A stretch of 64,000 nt of DNA, taken from contig UBZT01000009.1 of the NCBI GenBank assembly GCA_900470155.1, positions 186,001 through 250,000 of the forward strand. The letters are read 5' to 3'. The stretch is from Hyphomicrobiales bacterium. Its GTDB lineage: Bacteria; Pseudomonadota; Alphaproteobacteria; Rhizobiales; Rhizobiaceae. Shown here in pieces: positions 49,104 to 58,000 of the stretch (positions are counted from its first letter, which is position 1; each line of letters opens with the position of its first letter). The position numbers and the translations under genes were made by a program. The notes under the pieces were generated by a model that searched no databases, was not told the DNA's origin, and saw nothing but the letters and a program-made list of their open reading frames with translations.

Positions 49104-50203
49104 CCAAACCCCCGTCATCCTCCGCACCTAGCTCCGGCCAAGACAAAGGCAACCGGCGGCGGCCGGGCGCCTTTTCCATAGAAGCCGAGCCATCAGTGGT
49201 TGTGCCGCGCCCGTCGACACCCCGTCAGCCGCAAAGCTTTTCCCATGACGTGGTGATCGTGCCGGACGAGGAGGATCCTTTCCTCGGCGCAGCATCTCCC
49301 GTCGACGACATTCCCTTGGCAACGCCGAGGCGACGTGGATTCTCTTTTGCCCGGCTTGCCGCCGGTGCCTTCGGCATCCTTGTCTCGCTGGCCCTCGGTC
49401 TCTGGGTCGATGGACTGATTCGCGATCTTTTCGCCCGGTCCGACTGGCTCGGCTCTGTCGCGGTCGGCGTGCTTGTCGTGGGTCTGCTCGCTCTGGCAAT
49501 TGCCATCGGTCGCGAAGTGGCCGGCCTCTACAGGTTGGAGGCTGTCCAATCGCTGAAGGCGGATGCGGAGCTTGCCAGCGCCGATCGCAGGCGGCCCGCA
49601 GCCCTGGCCGTCGTCAAGCGCCTAAGCAGGCTCGTGTCCCATCGCCCCGAAACGGCCCGTGGCCAGAAGGTGATGACCGAGGTCGAGAATGATGTGATCG
49701 ATGGACCGCAGCTTATCGAACTGGCTGAGCGCGAACTGCTGAGCCCGCTGGACATCAAGGCGAGAAACCTCATTCTCGGCGCCTCCAAACGTGTCTCGGT
49801 CGTGACGGCGGTAAGCCCGCGGGCACTGGTCGACCTCGGCTATGTGCTGTTCGAGGTCGTGCGGCTGGTCCGTGCGATGGCCGAACTTTATGGCGGAAGG
49901 CCCGGAAGCCTTGGAATGCTGCGCCTTCTGCGCGACGTCATCGCCCATCTGGCGGTCACCGGATCGATCGCCGTAGGCGACAGCCTGGTGCAGCAGGTGC
50001 TCGGTCACGGGCTTGCCTCGCGTCTTTCCGCCCGCCTTGGCGAGGGCGTGATCAACGGTCTGATGACCGCTCGTATCGGCATTGCCGCGATGGACCTCTG
50101 CCGTCCGCTGCCCTTCAAGGCATTGAAGCGGCCGGGTATTGGCGACTTCATCGGCGACCTGACACCATCATTGAACGGCAAGCCAGACGGCGGGAACAAC
50201 TGA
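49100..50203 (+). CDS. ycjF: YcjF-like inner-membrane protein (DUF697)
   Basis: The 367-residue protein is the usual partner of YcjX. A Pro-rich cytoplasmic N-terminus (about 1-70) precedes two membrane helices (about 75-97 and 113-135; LAAGAFGILVSLALGLWVDG, SVAVGVLVVGLLALAIAIG). A DUF697-like helical domain follows to the end (ISPRALVDLGYVLFE-like PRALVDLGYVLFEVVRLVR, ARIGIAAMDLCRPLPF). It starts with the ATGA overlap at 49100. YcjX-YcjF is a conserved two-gene module in proteobacteria; molecular function is not settled. Confidence 0.9.
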   Translation: MTKPPSSSAPSSGQDKGNRRRPGAFSIEAEPSVVVPRPSTPRQPQSFSHDVVIVPDEEDPFLGAASPVDDIPLATPRRRGFSFARLAAGAFGILVSLALGLWVDGLIRDLFARSDWLGSVAVGVLVVGLLALAIAIGREVAGLYRLEAVQSLKADAELASADRRRPAALAVVKRLSRLVSHRPETARGQKVMTEVENDVIDGPQLIELAERELLSPLDIKARNLILGASKRVSVVTAVSPRALVDLGYVLFEVVRLVRAMAELYGGRPGSLGMLRLLRDVIAHLAVTGSIAVGDSLVQQVLGHGLASRLSARLGEGVINGLMTARIGIAAMDLCRPLPFKALKRPGIGDFIGDLTPSLNGKPDGGNN

Positions 50204-50265
50204 GTCTTATGGGCAACACCCGTTGGACAACCCGTGTTTTGCCGATTGCGGCAGACGCCATTTAA

Positions 50266-50290
50266 GGTTAATTGCAAGGATGCATTAACC
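50266..50290. promoter_or_regulatory. Inverted repeat upstream of a secreted protein gene
   Basis: GGTTAAT (50266-50272) and ATTAACC (50284-50290) form a perfect inverted repeat with 11 bases between, about 55 bases before the next gene. A third TTAA lies at 50262-50265. The sequence suits an operator; the factor is unknown. Confidence 0.4.
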
Positions 50291-50345
50291 AATACCGCGC
50301 TAAATTGACTGCGGGTTTTCTGGTTTCTCGTACCAAGGTAAATCG

Positions 50346-50900
50346 ATGTCTTCTCGCATCTTCTCGTCGCTCGGCCGCAGTGCCGTCATCCTGGCTGTTG
50401 CCGCAATTTTGCCCGCCACCGCTGCGGACGCGGCATCGCGTGACAAGCGCTTCTTCGAACAGGTCGCTGGCGTCTGGAAAGGTCCGGGCGAAATTGTTGC
50501 CGGCAAATACAAGGGCACCAAGTTTACCTGTAACCTGACCGGACTGTCGGCAGACGGCAAGGAACCCGGCATGAAGCTCGACGGCACCTGCCGCGTCGGT
50601 GTGTTCAGCCAACCGATGTCCGCATTCATTTCCCAGGCCGGAAGCACTTACAAGGGTCAGTTCCTTGACGGCGCAGAAGGCAAGGGCATGGATATCGTCT
50701 CCGGAACGGTAACCGGTAACCGCGCCGTCATGGGCATCAACCGCAAGAAGCTGAATGGCGCGATGGTCGCCCGTATCGAAAAAGACGATGCGATGAACAT
50801 CACCATCTCGGTCAAGGTCGAGGATCGCCTGATCCCGGTCATCGGCTTGAAACTGAACCGACAGGCCGATGCCATGGCTGTCACCGCGACCACGGAATAA
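50346..50900 (+). CDS. Hypothetical secreted protein
   Basis: The 184-residue protein has a signal peptide (SAVILAVAAILPATAADAAS, cleavage near ADAA). The mature part of about 155 residues looks like a small beta-barrel: RFFEQVAGVWKGPGEIV, TKFTCNLTGLSADG, DGTCRVGVFSQPMSAFI and AEGKGMDIVSGTV. The two Cys may pair. The pattern suggests a periplasmic lipocalin-like fold, but I know no named family. An inverted repeat lies in its promoter region and a terminator follows. Confidence 0.75.
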   Translation: MSSRIFSSLGRSAVILAVAAILPATAADAASRDKRFFEQVAGVWKGPGEIVAGKYKGTKFTCNLTGLSADGKEPGMKLDGTCRVGVFSQPMSAFISQAGSTYKGQFLDGAEGKGMDIVSGTVTGNRAVMGINRKKLNGAMVARIEKDDAMNITISVKVEDRLIPVIGLKLNRQADAMAVTATTE

Positions 50901-50936
50901 ACGCTCAGCAGAACGCCAAGGACGCATTCACCAGGA

Positions 50937-51461
50937 TCAACCGCGCCACCAGGCGCGGTTTTCATTTGCGACATCAATGCCGGCACGATCAGTGTCGCTC
51001 AACCAGTCAGCAACCGCCCTCCCCCTGACCACGAGATCCGGAGCGATATCGGCGAGCGGCATTAGCACGAAACCGCGTTCTGTCATCCGCGGATGCGGGA
51101 TCTTCAAATGCTCGCCGTCGGCGACACAATCGTCATAGGTCAGGATATCGATATCGATGGTGCGTGGTCCCCAGCGTTCGACACGGACGCGCTTCATCTC
51201 GCGTTCAATGTCAAGGCACGCGGCCAAGAGCGGTTCCGGCGCGAGCGTGGTCTCGATTGCGGCACAACTGTTGTAGAAATCCGCTTGGTCGACCTTGCCC
51301 CAGGGAGGCGTTCTGTAGAGCCGAGAAACGCCAATTACACGACAATCGCCGCGACTATCCAGACGGCGAAGAGCCGCGGCCATGGCAGACACGGGATCAC
51401 CGATATTGCCACCAAGACCAAGGGTTGCCTGACGCCACCCAAACTTACCGGAATTGTTCAA
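50937..51461 (-). CDS. folK: HPPK, folate pyrophosphokinase
   Basis: FolK transfers pyrophosphate from ATP to 6-hydroxymethyl-dihydropterin. The 174 residues show LGLGGNIGDPVSAMAAALRRL at the start, YRTPPWGKVDQADFYN for pterin binding and the signature RWGPRTIDIDILTYDD with metal-binding Asp residues. HPRMTERGFVLMPLADIAPD is also typical. It is last in folP-folB-folK and overlaps folB by 17 bases. Confidence 0.96.
   Translation of the reverse strand: MNNSGKFGWRQATLGLGGNIGDPVSAMAAALRRLDSRGDCRVIGVSRLYRTPPWGKVDQADFYNSCAAIETTLAPEPLLAACLDIEREMKRVRVERWGPRTIDIDILTYDDCVADGEHLKIPHPRMTERGFVLMPLADIAPDLVVRGRAVADWLSDTDRAGIDVANENRAWWRG
50939..50963 (+). terminator. Terminator overlapping the folK 3' end
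   Basis: AACCGCGCC (50939-50947) and GGCGCGGTT (50952-50960) form a perfect 9-base stem with a 4-base loop, followed by TTC on the + strand. It closes the secreted-protein gene while forming the last codons of folK on the other strand. Confidence 0.7.
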
Positions 51462-51813
51462 CGCTCACCTGTACATAGTCGAGAATGCCAGCAATCGGGG
51501 CGCTGGGCTTGCGCACCGTGATGCGCGTTCGCAGGATTTCCGGAAAACGCTCCAGCAGTGCCTTGGCGATCGCCAGAGACAGCGCTTCGACCAACATGAC
51601 GCGACTACCGGTAACGATGCCTTCGATGACCTCGAAGGCAATACCATAGTGCACGGTGCCTTCAAGCCTGTCCTGTGCGGCTGCCTCGCCGGCATCGACA
51701 TCGAATTCCGCATCGACGTAAAACCTCTGCCCAAGCACACCTTCTTCCGGAAAGACGCCATGATGGGCAAAGAAGGCACAGTTTTTCAGGGTAATGGTGA
51801 AGATAGCGCTCAT
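51445..51813 (-). CDS. folB: Dihydroneopterin aldolase
   Basis: FolB splits dihydroneopterin into hydroxymethyl-dihydropterin and glycolaldehyde. The 122 residues are normal length. Motifs are KNCAFFAHHGVFPEEGVLGQRFYVD, with the family's HHGV(F/Y)xxE, and VEALSLAIAKALLERFP, followed by VRKPSAPI with the catalytic Lys. It overlaps folP by four bases and folK by 17, the middle of a tight three-gene operon. Confidence 0.96.
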   Translation of the reverse strand: MSAIFTITLKNCAFFAHHGVFPEEGVLGQRFYVDAEFDVDAGEAAAQDRLEGTVHYGIAFEVIEGIVTGSRVMLVEALSLAIAKALLERFPEILRTRITVRKPSAPIAGILDYVQVSVEQFR

Positions 51814-52685
51814 GACTTCATTCCTTCGGCAAGCCGCCTTTGTGCCGCAAGCATTGCATCGGCAACGGCCAGCACGTCGCGGTTGATCGCGACATTATGG
51901 ACCCTGAATACGGCCGCCCCCTTCAGACGCAGGGCAACCGTGGTCGCAGCGGTCGCCACGTCCCGTTCCGCCGCGTCTCGTCCGCTGAGCGTTCCCAGAA
52001 ATCGCTTTCGCGATGTGCCAACAAGAAGGGGCAGACCGAACTGATGTAGCTCCTCGAAACGCACCATCAGGTCGACATTGTCCAAGACCGTTTCCTTGGA
52101 GAAACCAAAGCCGGGATCGAGCGTGATCGCATTCGGCTGAACGCCCGCAATCCGCGCGATTTCGAGAGAATGACGCAGAAAAAACACTTGGTCATCGATA
52201 ACGTCGGCCAGTTTCTCCCGTCCGCGCCCCGTATGCATGATGCAAAGGCCCGCGAGGGTATCCGCGGCAACCGATGCAATCTCCGGCTCGCGTTGCAAGC
52301 CGTGCACGTCATTGATGATATGGGCACCGGCAGCGATAGCCGCACGGGCGGTCGATGCGCGGTAGGTATCGATCGAGATCAGCGCACCGGTGCGGGCAAC
52401 CAGCGCCTCAATCACCGGGACCACACGCGCCAATTCCTCTGCCGGCGTCACCTGAGCCGCGCCCGGCCGTGTCGATTCACCGCCGATATCGAGAATATCG
52501 GCGCCAGCCTCAAGGCAAGAGAGCGCGTGGGAAATCGCCCTGGCGGTTGTGTCGTGCAGTCCGCCGTCGGAAAACGAATCCGGTGTTACATTGATGATCG
52601 CCATCAACGCACCGCGCTCGGTCAGGTCGATCTCGCGACCATGGGCAACGTGCCAGATGCTTCGATTGCCGGTGGTCACGTTCAT
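51810..52685 (-). CDS. folP: Dihydropteroate synthase
   Basis: FolP joins p-aminobenzoate to the pterin pyrophosphate; it is the sulfonamide target. The 291 residues have the two family signatures, IINVTPDSFSDGG and ILDIGGESTRPGA, plus INDVHGLQREPEIA and LDPGFGFSKETVLDN. The ATG at 52685 follows GAGAGGACAG; the frame remains open further upstream without conserved sequence. It is first in folP-folB-folK. Confidence 0.97.
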   Translation of the reverse strand: MNVTTGNRSIWHVAHGREIDLTERGALMAIINVTPDSFSDGGLHDTTARAISHALSCLEAGADILDIGGESTRPGAAQVTPAEELARVVPVIEALVARTGALISIDTYRASTARAAIAAGAHIINDVHGLQREPEIASVAADTLAGLCIMHTGRGREKLADVIDDQVFFLRHSLEIARIAGVQPNAITLDPGFGFSKETVLDNVDLMVRFEELHQFGLPLLVGTSRKRFLGTLSGRDAAERDVATAATTVALRLKGAAVFRVHNVAINRDVLAVADAMLAAQRRLAEGMKS

Positions 52686-52795
52686 CTGTCCTCTCGACGG
52701 AAAACCGCGAAGCTGCAATAGTGCTCGCGGCTTGGCTATGCCCCATGGGCGCGGCGAATTCAACATTGCGGATGAGAAGATTGCGGAAAACGATA

Positions 52796-53419
52796 ATGTC
52801 AAATGCTTGCCGTTTTTGGCCAGCCGCAGCCACTGCAGCGCTCCTTTCGATCTCGGCCGGAACCGCACACTCCGAGACGATCGTTCGTAAATCGACCAGC
52901 TATTTCCAGATCGGCGGCAGAACCGCTGCCGAAATCGATGACGAACTGACGCGCAAGGGACCGATGACGCAGATGACGGGAAACCGCCATCCTGGCGCCA
53001 CCCAGATCCGCTTCGGTGGCGACCTCACCTATATACGCAAGGGCGAGCGCTGCGCCATCGAGGATGCACGCGTCACACTCGACACCAAGATCATCCTGCC
53101 GCGCTGGAAGAACCGAAAACGCGCCACGACGGAACTCGCCTTCATCTGGGATGCATTGGCAGCAGACATAAAGCGCCACGAGGAACGGCATGCGGAGATT
53201 GCCCGCCAATACGCCCGCAATCTGGAAAAAGCTCTGAAGCGCATACCGGCCCAGGATGATTGCGATAAAATGCAGGACAAGGTCGCAGAAGTAACCGATC
53301 GCCTGACCATCGCCCATGACGAGGCACAAATGACGTTCGATCGGATCGAGGCCAAGAACTTCCAAAACAGGATGGCCCGCATCCTCCGCTACAAAAGCGG
53401 ACGGGAAAGCGACAATTAG
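52796..53419 (+). CDS. DUF922 putative secreted zinc protease
   Basis: The 207-residue protein has a signal peptide (cleavage near GTAHS), then a DUF922 domain: STSYFQIGGRTAAEIDDEL, TQIRFGGDLTYI and the zinc-protease motif HEERH at 128-132. The tail is a long charged helix (YARNLEKALKRIP through QMTFDRIEAKNFQNRM). Zinc protease activity is predicted from the family name and the motif; the target is unknown. The ATG at 52796 has GGAAAA upstream. It is divergent from folP. Confidence 0.85.
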   Translation: MSNACRFWPAAATAALLSISAGTAHSETIVRKSTSYFQIGGRTAAEIDDELTRKGPMTQMTGNRHPGATQIRFGGDLTYIRKGERCAIEDARVTLDTKIILPRWKNRKRATTELAFIWDALAADIKRHEERHAEIARQYARNLEKALKRIPAQDDCDKMQDKVAEVTDRLTIAHDEAQMTFDRIEAKNFQNRMARILRYKSGRESDN

Positions 53420-53611
53420 GCTTTCTAGCGGAAATAACCCGCGAAAAATTACAGTTACCTAATGCAGCAATGCCACATCTTGCCCCAAACTTGCGGGCAC
53501 ACCTGTGAATAACCGGCTATTTCTCGGCGTGGCACTTGATAAGAATCTGAAATATACCTGTCATCATCAAACGTTGTTTAAGCGTTTATCCGATTTCCAG
53601 TTCTCCCGGCG

Positions 53612-53703
53612 CGTCCTGGTGCCACAGGTGTTTCCTCCCTCGCCTGCTTGGCGATGCGCCCCCTTGCCCCGCTCCTCGCCCTGCGAGAGCGGGGCTTTTT
53701 TTG
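53612..53703 (+). ncRNA. mmgR: MmgR/alpha-r8-like small regulatory RNA
   Basis: A strong terminator (GCCCCGCT/AGCGGGGC extended by CTCGC/GCGAG, 53666-53695, then seven T) stands 250 bases past the nearest + strand gene. Upstream of it is TTTCCTCCCT (53631-53640), the unpaired motif described for the rhizobial MmgR sRNA. A TCGCC/GGCGA hairpin (53640-53654) and an upstream CCTG/CAGG hairpin flank it. The motif is complementary to a Shine-Dalgarno. The 5' end is approximate, and I see no clear promoter. MmgR limits PHB accumulation in Sinorhizobium meliloti. Confidence 0.7.
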
Positions 53704-53726
53704 GGCTATCCGAGGGAGACATGTAA

Positions 53727-54047
53727 TCAGCCCTGGCGTTCCGGAACGTGAACCACAAGGCCGTCGAGGGCAGCGACGACCTTGATCTGACAGCTCAATC
53801 TTGAACTCGGCTTCACGTCGACGGCGAAGTCGAGCATGTCTTCTTCCATTGCCGAAGGCGCCCCGACCTTATCTGTCCATGCGTCATCGACATAAACGTG
53901 ACAGGTCGCACAAGCGCAGGCGCCGCCACATTCCGCGTCGATCCCCGGGACGGAATTGCGCACGGCATTTTCCATGACCGTCGAGCCTTCGGCGGCTGCT
54001 ATATCGAAGCGGGTGCCGTCAAACGCAATGATGCTGATATTTGCCAT
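53727..54047 (-). CDS. [2Fe-2S] ferredoxin, adrenodoxin type
   Basis: The 106-residue ferredoxin has the adrenodoxin-type spacing of cluster ligands: Cys40, Cys46 and Cys49 (C-x5-C-x2-C in CGGACACATC) and Cys86 in RLSCQI. An additional Cys44 lies inside the loop. It likely donates electrons to a cytochrome P450 or an Fe-S/steroid-type oxygenase; no partner is adjacent. I use the ATG at 54047 ([11 protein letters not shown]); an ATG five codons earlier lacks support. It is convergent with the sRNA. Confidence 0.93.
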   Translation of the reverse strand: MANISIIAFDGTRFDIAAAEGSTVMENAVRNSVPGIDAECGGACACATCHVYVDDAWTDKVGAPSAMEEDMLDFAVDVKPSSRLSCQIKVVAALDGLVVHVPERQG

Positions 54048-54166
54048 GTAGTGTGTGTCCATGCTTCGCCAAAAAAATCCGCGAAGTCATCCAACAAATC
54101 GAAACACCAGTCAACACGAAGCGACCGTGACAAATCTCACCGGGCCGCCATTGTGGCGTCTTTTCC

Positions 54167-54538
54167 CTAGCGGGCAAGCTTCAGAATGAAGTGTTCGGCT
54201 TCAAGAACAGCGGCGCTGACGGACGCGATCGAATCGGCGGTCGCACCCTTGGTCTCGATTAGGTCAGCTGCGCCGGCAACCCTGAGGGCTCCAACGGCCA
54301 TCGCTGCATTTCTCAACCGCTGTGCGGCCGCCCTGACCTGCAAACCGTCGCCATGGCTTGAGAGAGCCTGGAGACAGCCGCGTGCCTGCCGGGCGAACAT
54401 CTGCAGGATCTCGATTTCCAGCGCCCTGTCGCCCTTGGTCTGTGTGGCCAGATGGACGAGATCAACCGGACGCTGCTGGGACGGGCAAAGACCGCCGAAG
54501 TTTTCCGGAGATTCGAATGCGACATTGACGGCTGCCAT
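54167..54538 (-). CDS. Hpt-like domain protein with Gln at the phosphate site
   Basis: The 123-residue protein looks like a histidine-phosphotransfer (Hpt) four-helix bundle. VDLVHLATQTKGDRALEIEILQMFARQA resembles the first helices, and AAAQRLRNAAMAVGALRVA is the active helix. Aligned with the Hpt pattern AHxLKGSAxxVGA, the phosphoacceptor His is Gln73 and the next conserved Lys is Arg. Phosphotransfer by this site is therefore unlikely, while folding and partner binding may persist. AGAAGGAT precedes the ATG at 54538. It is divergent from the giant polar-growth gene. Confidence 0.7.
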   Translation of the reverse strand: MAAVNVAFESPENFGGLCPSQQRPVDLVHLATQTKGDRALEIEILQMFARQARGCLQALSSHGDGLQVRAAAQRLRNAAMAVGALRVAGAADLIETKGATADSIASVSAAVLEAEHFILKLAR

Positions 54539-54603
54539 AGCCAAGATCCTTCTTTTCTTGTTATTTCTGGTCGCCAGTCTGAATGGCGGCCGTGGCAATT
54601 GCG

Positions 54604-54748
54604 TTAAAATGGGACCCGTTGGCGCCAAAAACTTCGCGCTATGGTTAATGCGCGTTAAACCCCGGCACACATTGGCTTTTCGCGCCCTCCGTTGGTTTAA
54701 ATATTGTTAACAACCGAAAACCGCATTAACCCCCGTCCGGGCCATTAA
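54604..54748. promoter_or_regulatory. Cluster of TTAA motifs (possible CtrA sites)
   Basis: Seven TTAA motifs occur at 54604, 54645, 54655, 54697, 54707, 54726 and 54745 within 145 bases of a GC-rich genome. Two pairs are six bases apart, where the CtrA consensus is TTAA-N7-TTAA, and TTTA-N7-TTAAC occurs at 54696-54711. The rest of the 473-base gap (54539-55011) holds no gene. CtrA control of either flanking gene is inference. Confidence 0.4.
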
Positions 54749-55011
54749 TTGTATCGGAAGCCCGAATGTGTCACTACGATACGGTTGAATGGGCTAAAGG
54801 CTGAAATCTTTGCCCCAATGTCGGATAGTGCTAAAACTCATCGCGAATGTGGTGATTGCCAGCGCTTCGACGATGAGATCCAAAGGGGTCTTCGGCTGGC
54901 GTGGCGGCAGACGGGGATCCTGAAGTAAGGCAGTCAGACCAGGCTCGAACGCAGGCGGCGGAGAGACCTTGGATCGAACTGCCGAGAGTAGCGGTAACGA
55001 GGCGTAACCCT

Positions 55012-58000
55012 ATGGCGAACAAGAAGTCCGACTCTATTGATGAGAGCGCTTTTCAAGCTCTTGAGGCGGCCCTGAGCATTGATTTCGACAATGAGGCGCC
55101 GGCGACTAAATCCGTCCGACCGGCGGCACGCGCATCGGAGAGCCCCGTGTCTGAACCCGTTCAAAATCCTGCATCGGCGAAGAAGCCACAGGAGCGCCGT
55201 GCCGTTCGCACCAGCGAGCTTGCTCCAGAGCCTGCCCCAAAGGCCCCGGCCTTTGCCCCGGCCAATGACACGTCGCGCCGCACGCCCGCCGCTATCCTGA
55301 AGTCGCTGGACGGAGCATCGCTGCCGACGGCTCTGCGCAATGCCACCATCATTTCGGCTCTATGGGTCCTTGGCGCAATCGGACTGACACAGCTTCTTTA
55401 TGGCACGCAGATGTGGCAGGCGCCGACGGTTGCCGACATCGTCGCAATGCCGGGCGTCGTCGCAATCTTTGTTGGCACCATTGTGCCGATCATGCTGTTT
55501 TTCGCCTTTTCCATCATGATGGCGCGTGCCCATGATCTGCGCAATGCAGCAAGGTCCATGGCCGAGGTGGCCCTGCGACTGTCGGAGCCGGAAACCATCG
55601 CCTCCGAGCGAATCATGACCGTCGGCCAGGCTGTCCGCCGTGAAGTCTCTGCCATGAACGAGGGCATCGAACGCACGATCGCCCGCGCGACGGAACTTGA
55701 AACGCTGGTGCATTCCGAAGTCACGGCGCTTGAGCGCAGCTACACCGACAACGAACTGCGTGTACGCGGCCTCGTGCACGAACTGGGCGCCGAGCGCGAC
55801 GCAATCGTCAATCACGCCGAGCGCATCCGCTCGTCGATCATTGGCGCGCATGACCAGTTGAAGGAAGAACTGTCGCTGGCGACGGAAGAAATCTCCGTAC
55901 GCCTGCAGACATCGGGCGAAGCTTTCGCCTCGATGATCGACACGCGCGCAGCGACGCTGACCGAGAGGTCCGATGCAGCGGTGACGGCACTCGGCTCGCT
56001 TCTCACCCACAAGACAGAGAACATGGTCCAGACGCTTGCGGCGTCAGGCATCTCTCTGGCTTCGGAATTCGACGCACAGCTCGCCAATCTGTCTTCCACT
56101 CTGGGCGAACGTGGCCGCGAATTGCTTGGCCAGTTCGAGACCCGCGCCTCGACGCTAGATGCCAACACAGAAAAACTGAACGCAGCGCTCAACGAGCGTG
56201 CGCGCCAGCTCAACGAGACGCTTGTTGAGCGGACCCGCGATATTGCCGAGACCTTGAAGGGCGGCGAGCACACCATCACCTCATCCTTGGACGACGTACT
56301 CGCCAAGCTCAACGGGTCGCTCGACGAGCGCGGCCGGTCCTTTAGCCAGAGCATGAAGTCGGCCGCTGACGACGCGATCGTCGATCTGGACCTGCGTTCG
56401 GGCCTGTTTGAGGATCGATTCCAGACAACCATCGGCCAGATCAACGCAACGTTCGACAGCCGTGTCGCCGAATTCTCCAGCGCATTCGACCAACGTGCCG
56501 GCACCCTCGACAACAAGCTGATGGAAAGCCTTGCCCGGATCAACGAAACCGTGACCGGCGGTTCTGAATCGATCGATGGCATTTTGACCTCGAGCATCGA
56601 GCGCTTGGGCTCCACTCTGGCAGACCAGTCTTTCGCCTATGCCGCGACACTCGGAACCGGCCAGGAAATGATCGACAGCGCTCTTGCCGGCCGCGCCCAG
56701 GAAATTGCCGACGCCATGTCTGCCAGGGCAGCGGCACTAACCTTGAGCCTGGAAACCGCACAGAAACGGATCGATCAGGTCATGGAAGAGCGCGGCGGCG
56801 CACTCTACTCTGCCCTTGCAGACAACCAGACACGCTTTGACGAAACACTGACCACACGGTCGGAACTCATCATCAATGCATTGAACAGCAATCAGGATCG
56901 CTTTGCCGATACGTTGGAGAGCAAGAGCCGCGACATCGCGCAGACGCTTGAAACGCAGAGCCTGACGATCGTGCAGACGGTCGAGGCTGCCAGCCGCGAC
57001 ATTGCGGACACACTCGGCACCAAGAGCCTGGAACTCGATATCGCGCTCAGCACAGGCAGTCAGCATCTGGCCGAAACACTGGAGATCAAGGGTCGCGACA
57101 TCGCCGAAACTCTGGGATCGCAAAGCCAGCAGATTGCCCAGTCCATCGATGCGGCCAGCCGTGACATTGCCGATTCGCTTGCCACGAGGAGCCTCGAACT
57201 GGACCTGGCGTTGAGCACACGCAGCCAGGACATAGCCGAGACACTCTCCATGGGTCAGCGCAGCCTGGAAGATGCGCTGTCCCGGCGCACGGTGGATATC
57301 GTCGACACGGTTGCCGATGCCGATCGGCGTATCGAGGCCGCATTCGCCGAAAAGGCAGAGGCGATCCGCAGCGCGTATGGCGACAACCAGGAAAAGCTCG
57401 ATCTATCTCTCGCTGGCCACACGGCCTATCTCGCATCGACGCTCGAGGATGCCGCCGGCACGCTCGAGCAGACGATCGGCCAGAACTCGGGCCGTATTAT
57501 CGAGGCGCTGTCCGACGGCCAACGCCGTCTTGACGAAACACTGTCCGAGCGCGCATCCAGCATCATCGACACCGTCGCCGATGCCGACCGCCGTATCGAT
57601 GCCGCATTCGCCGAGAAGGTTGACGCGATCCGCAACGCCTATGGTGACAACCACGAAAAGCTCGATCTTTCTCTGGCTGGCCACACGGCCTATCTCGCCT
57701 CCACGCTGGAAGACGCCAGCAGCACCTTGGAACTGACGCTGAGCCAGAATTCCGGTCGCATCGTCGAGGCCATGTCTCACGGCCAGCGACGCCTGGAAGA
57801 AACCTTGACCGAACGCGCCTCCGGGATCATCGACGCAGTCGCCGATGCCGATCGGCGCATTGATGCGGCGTTCGCCGAAAAGGCGGAATCTGTCCGCAGC
57901 GCCTATGGCGAAAGCCAGCAGCGGCTCGACCTGTCGCTCGCCGGCCACACCGCTTACCTCGCTTCCGCACTGGAAGATGCCGGTGGTGAAATGGAGCGGA

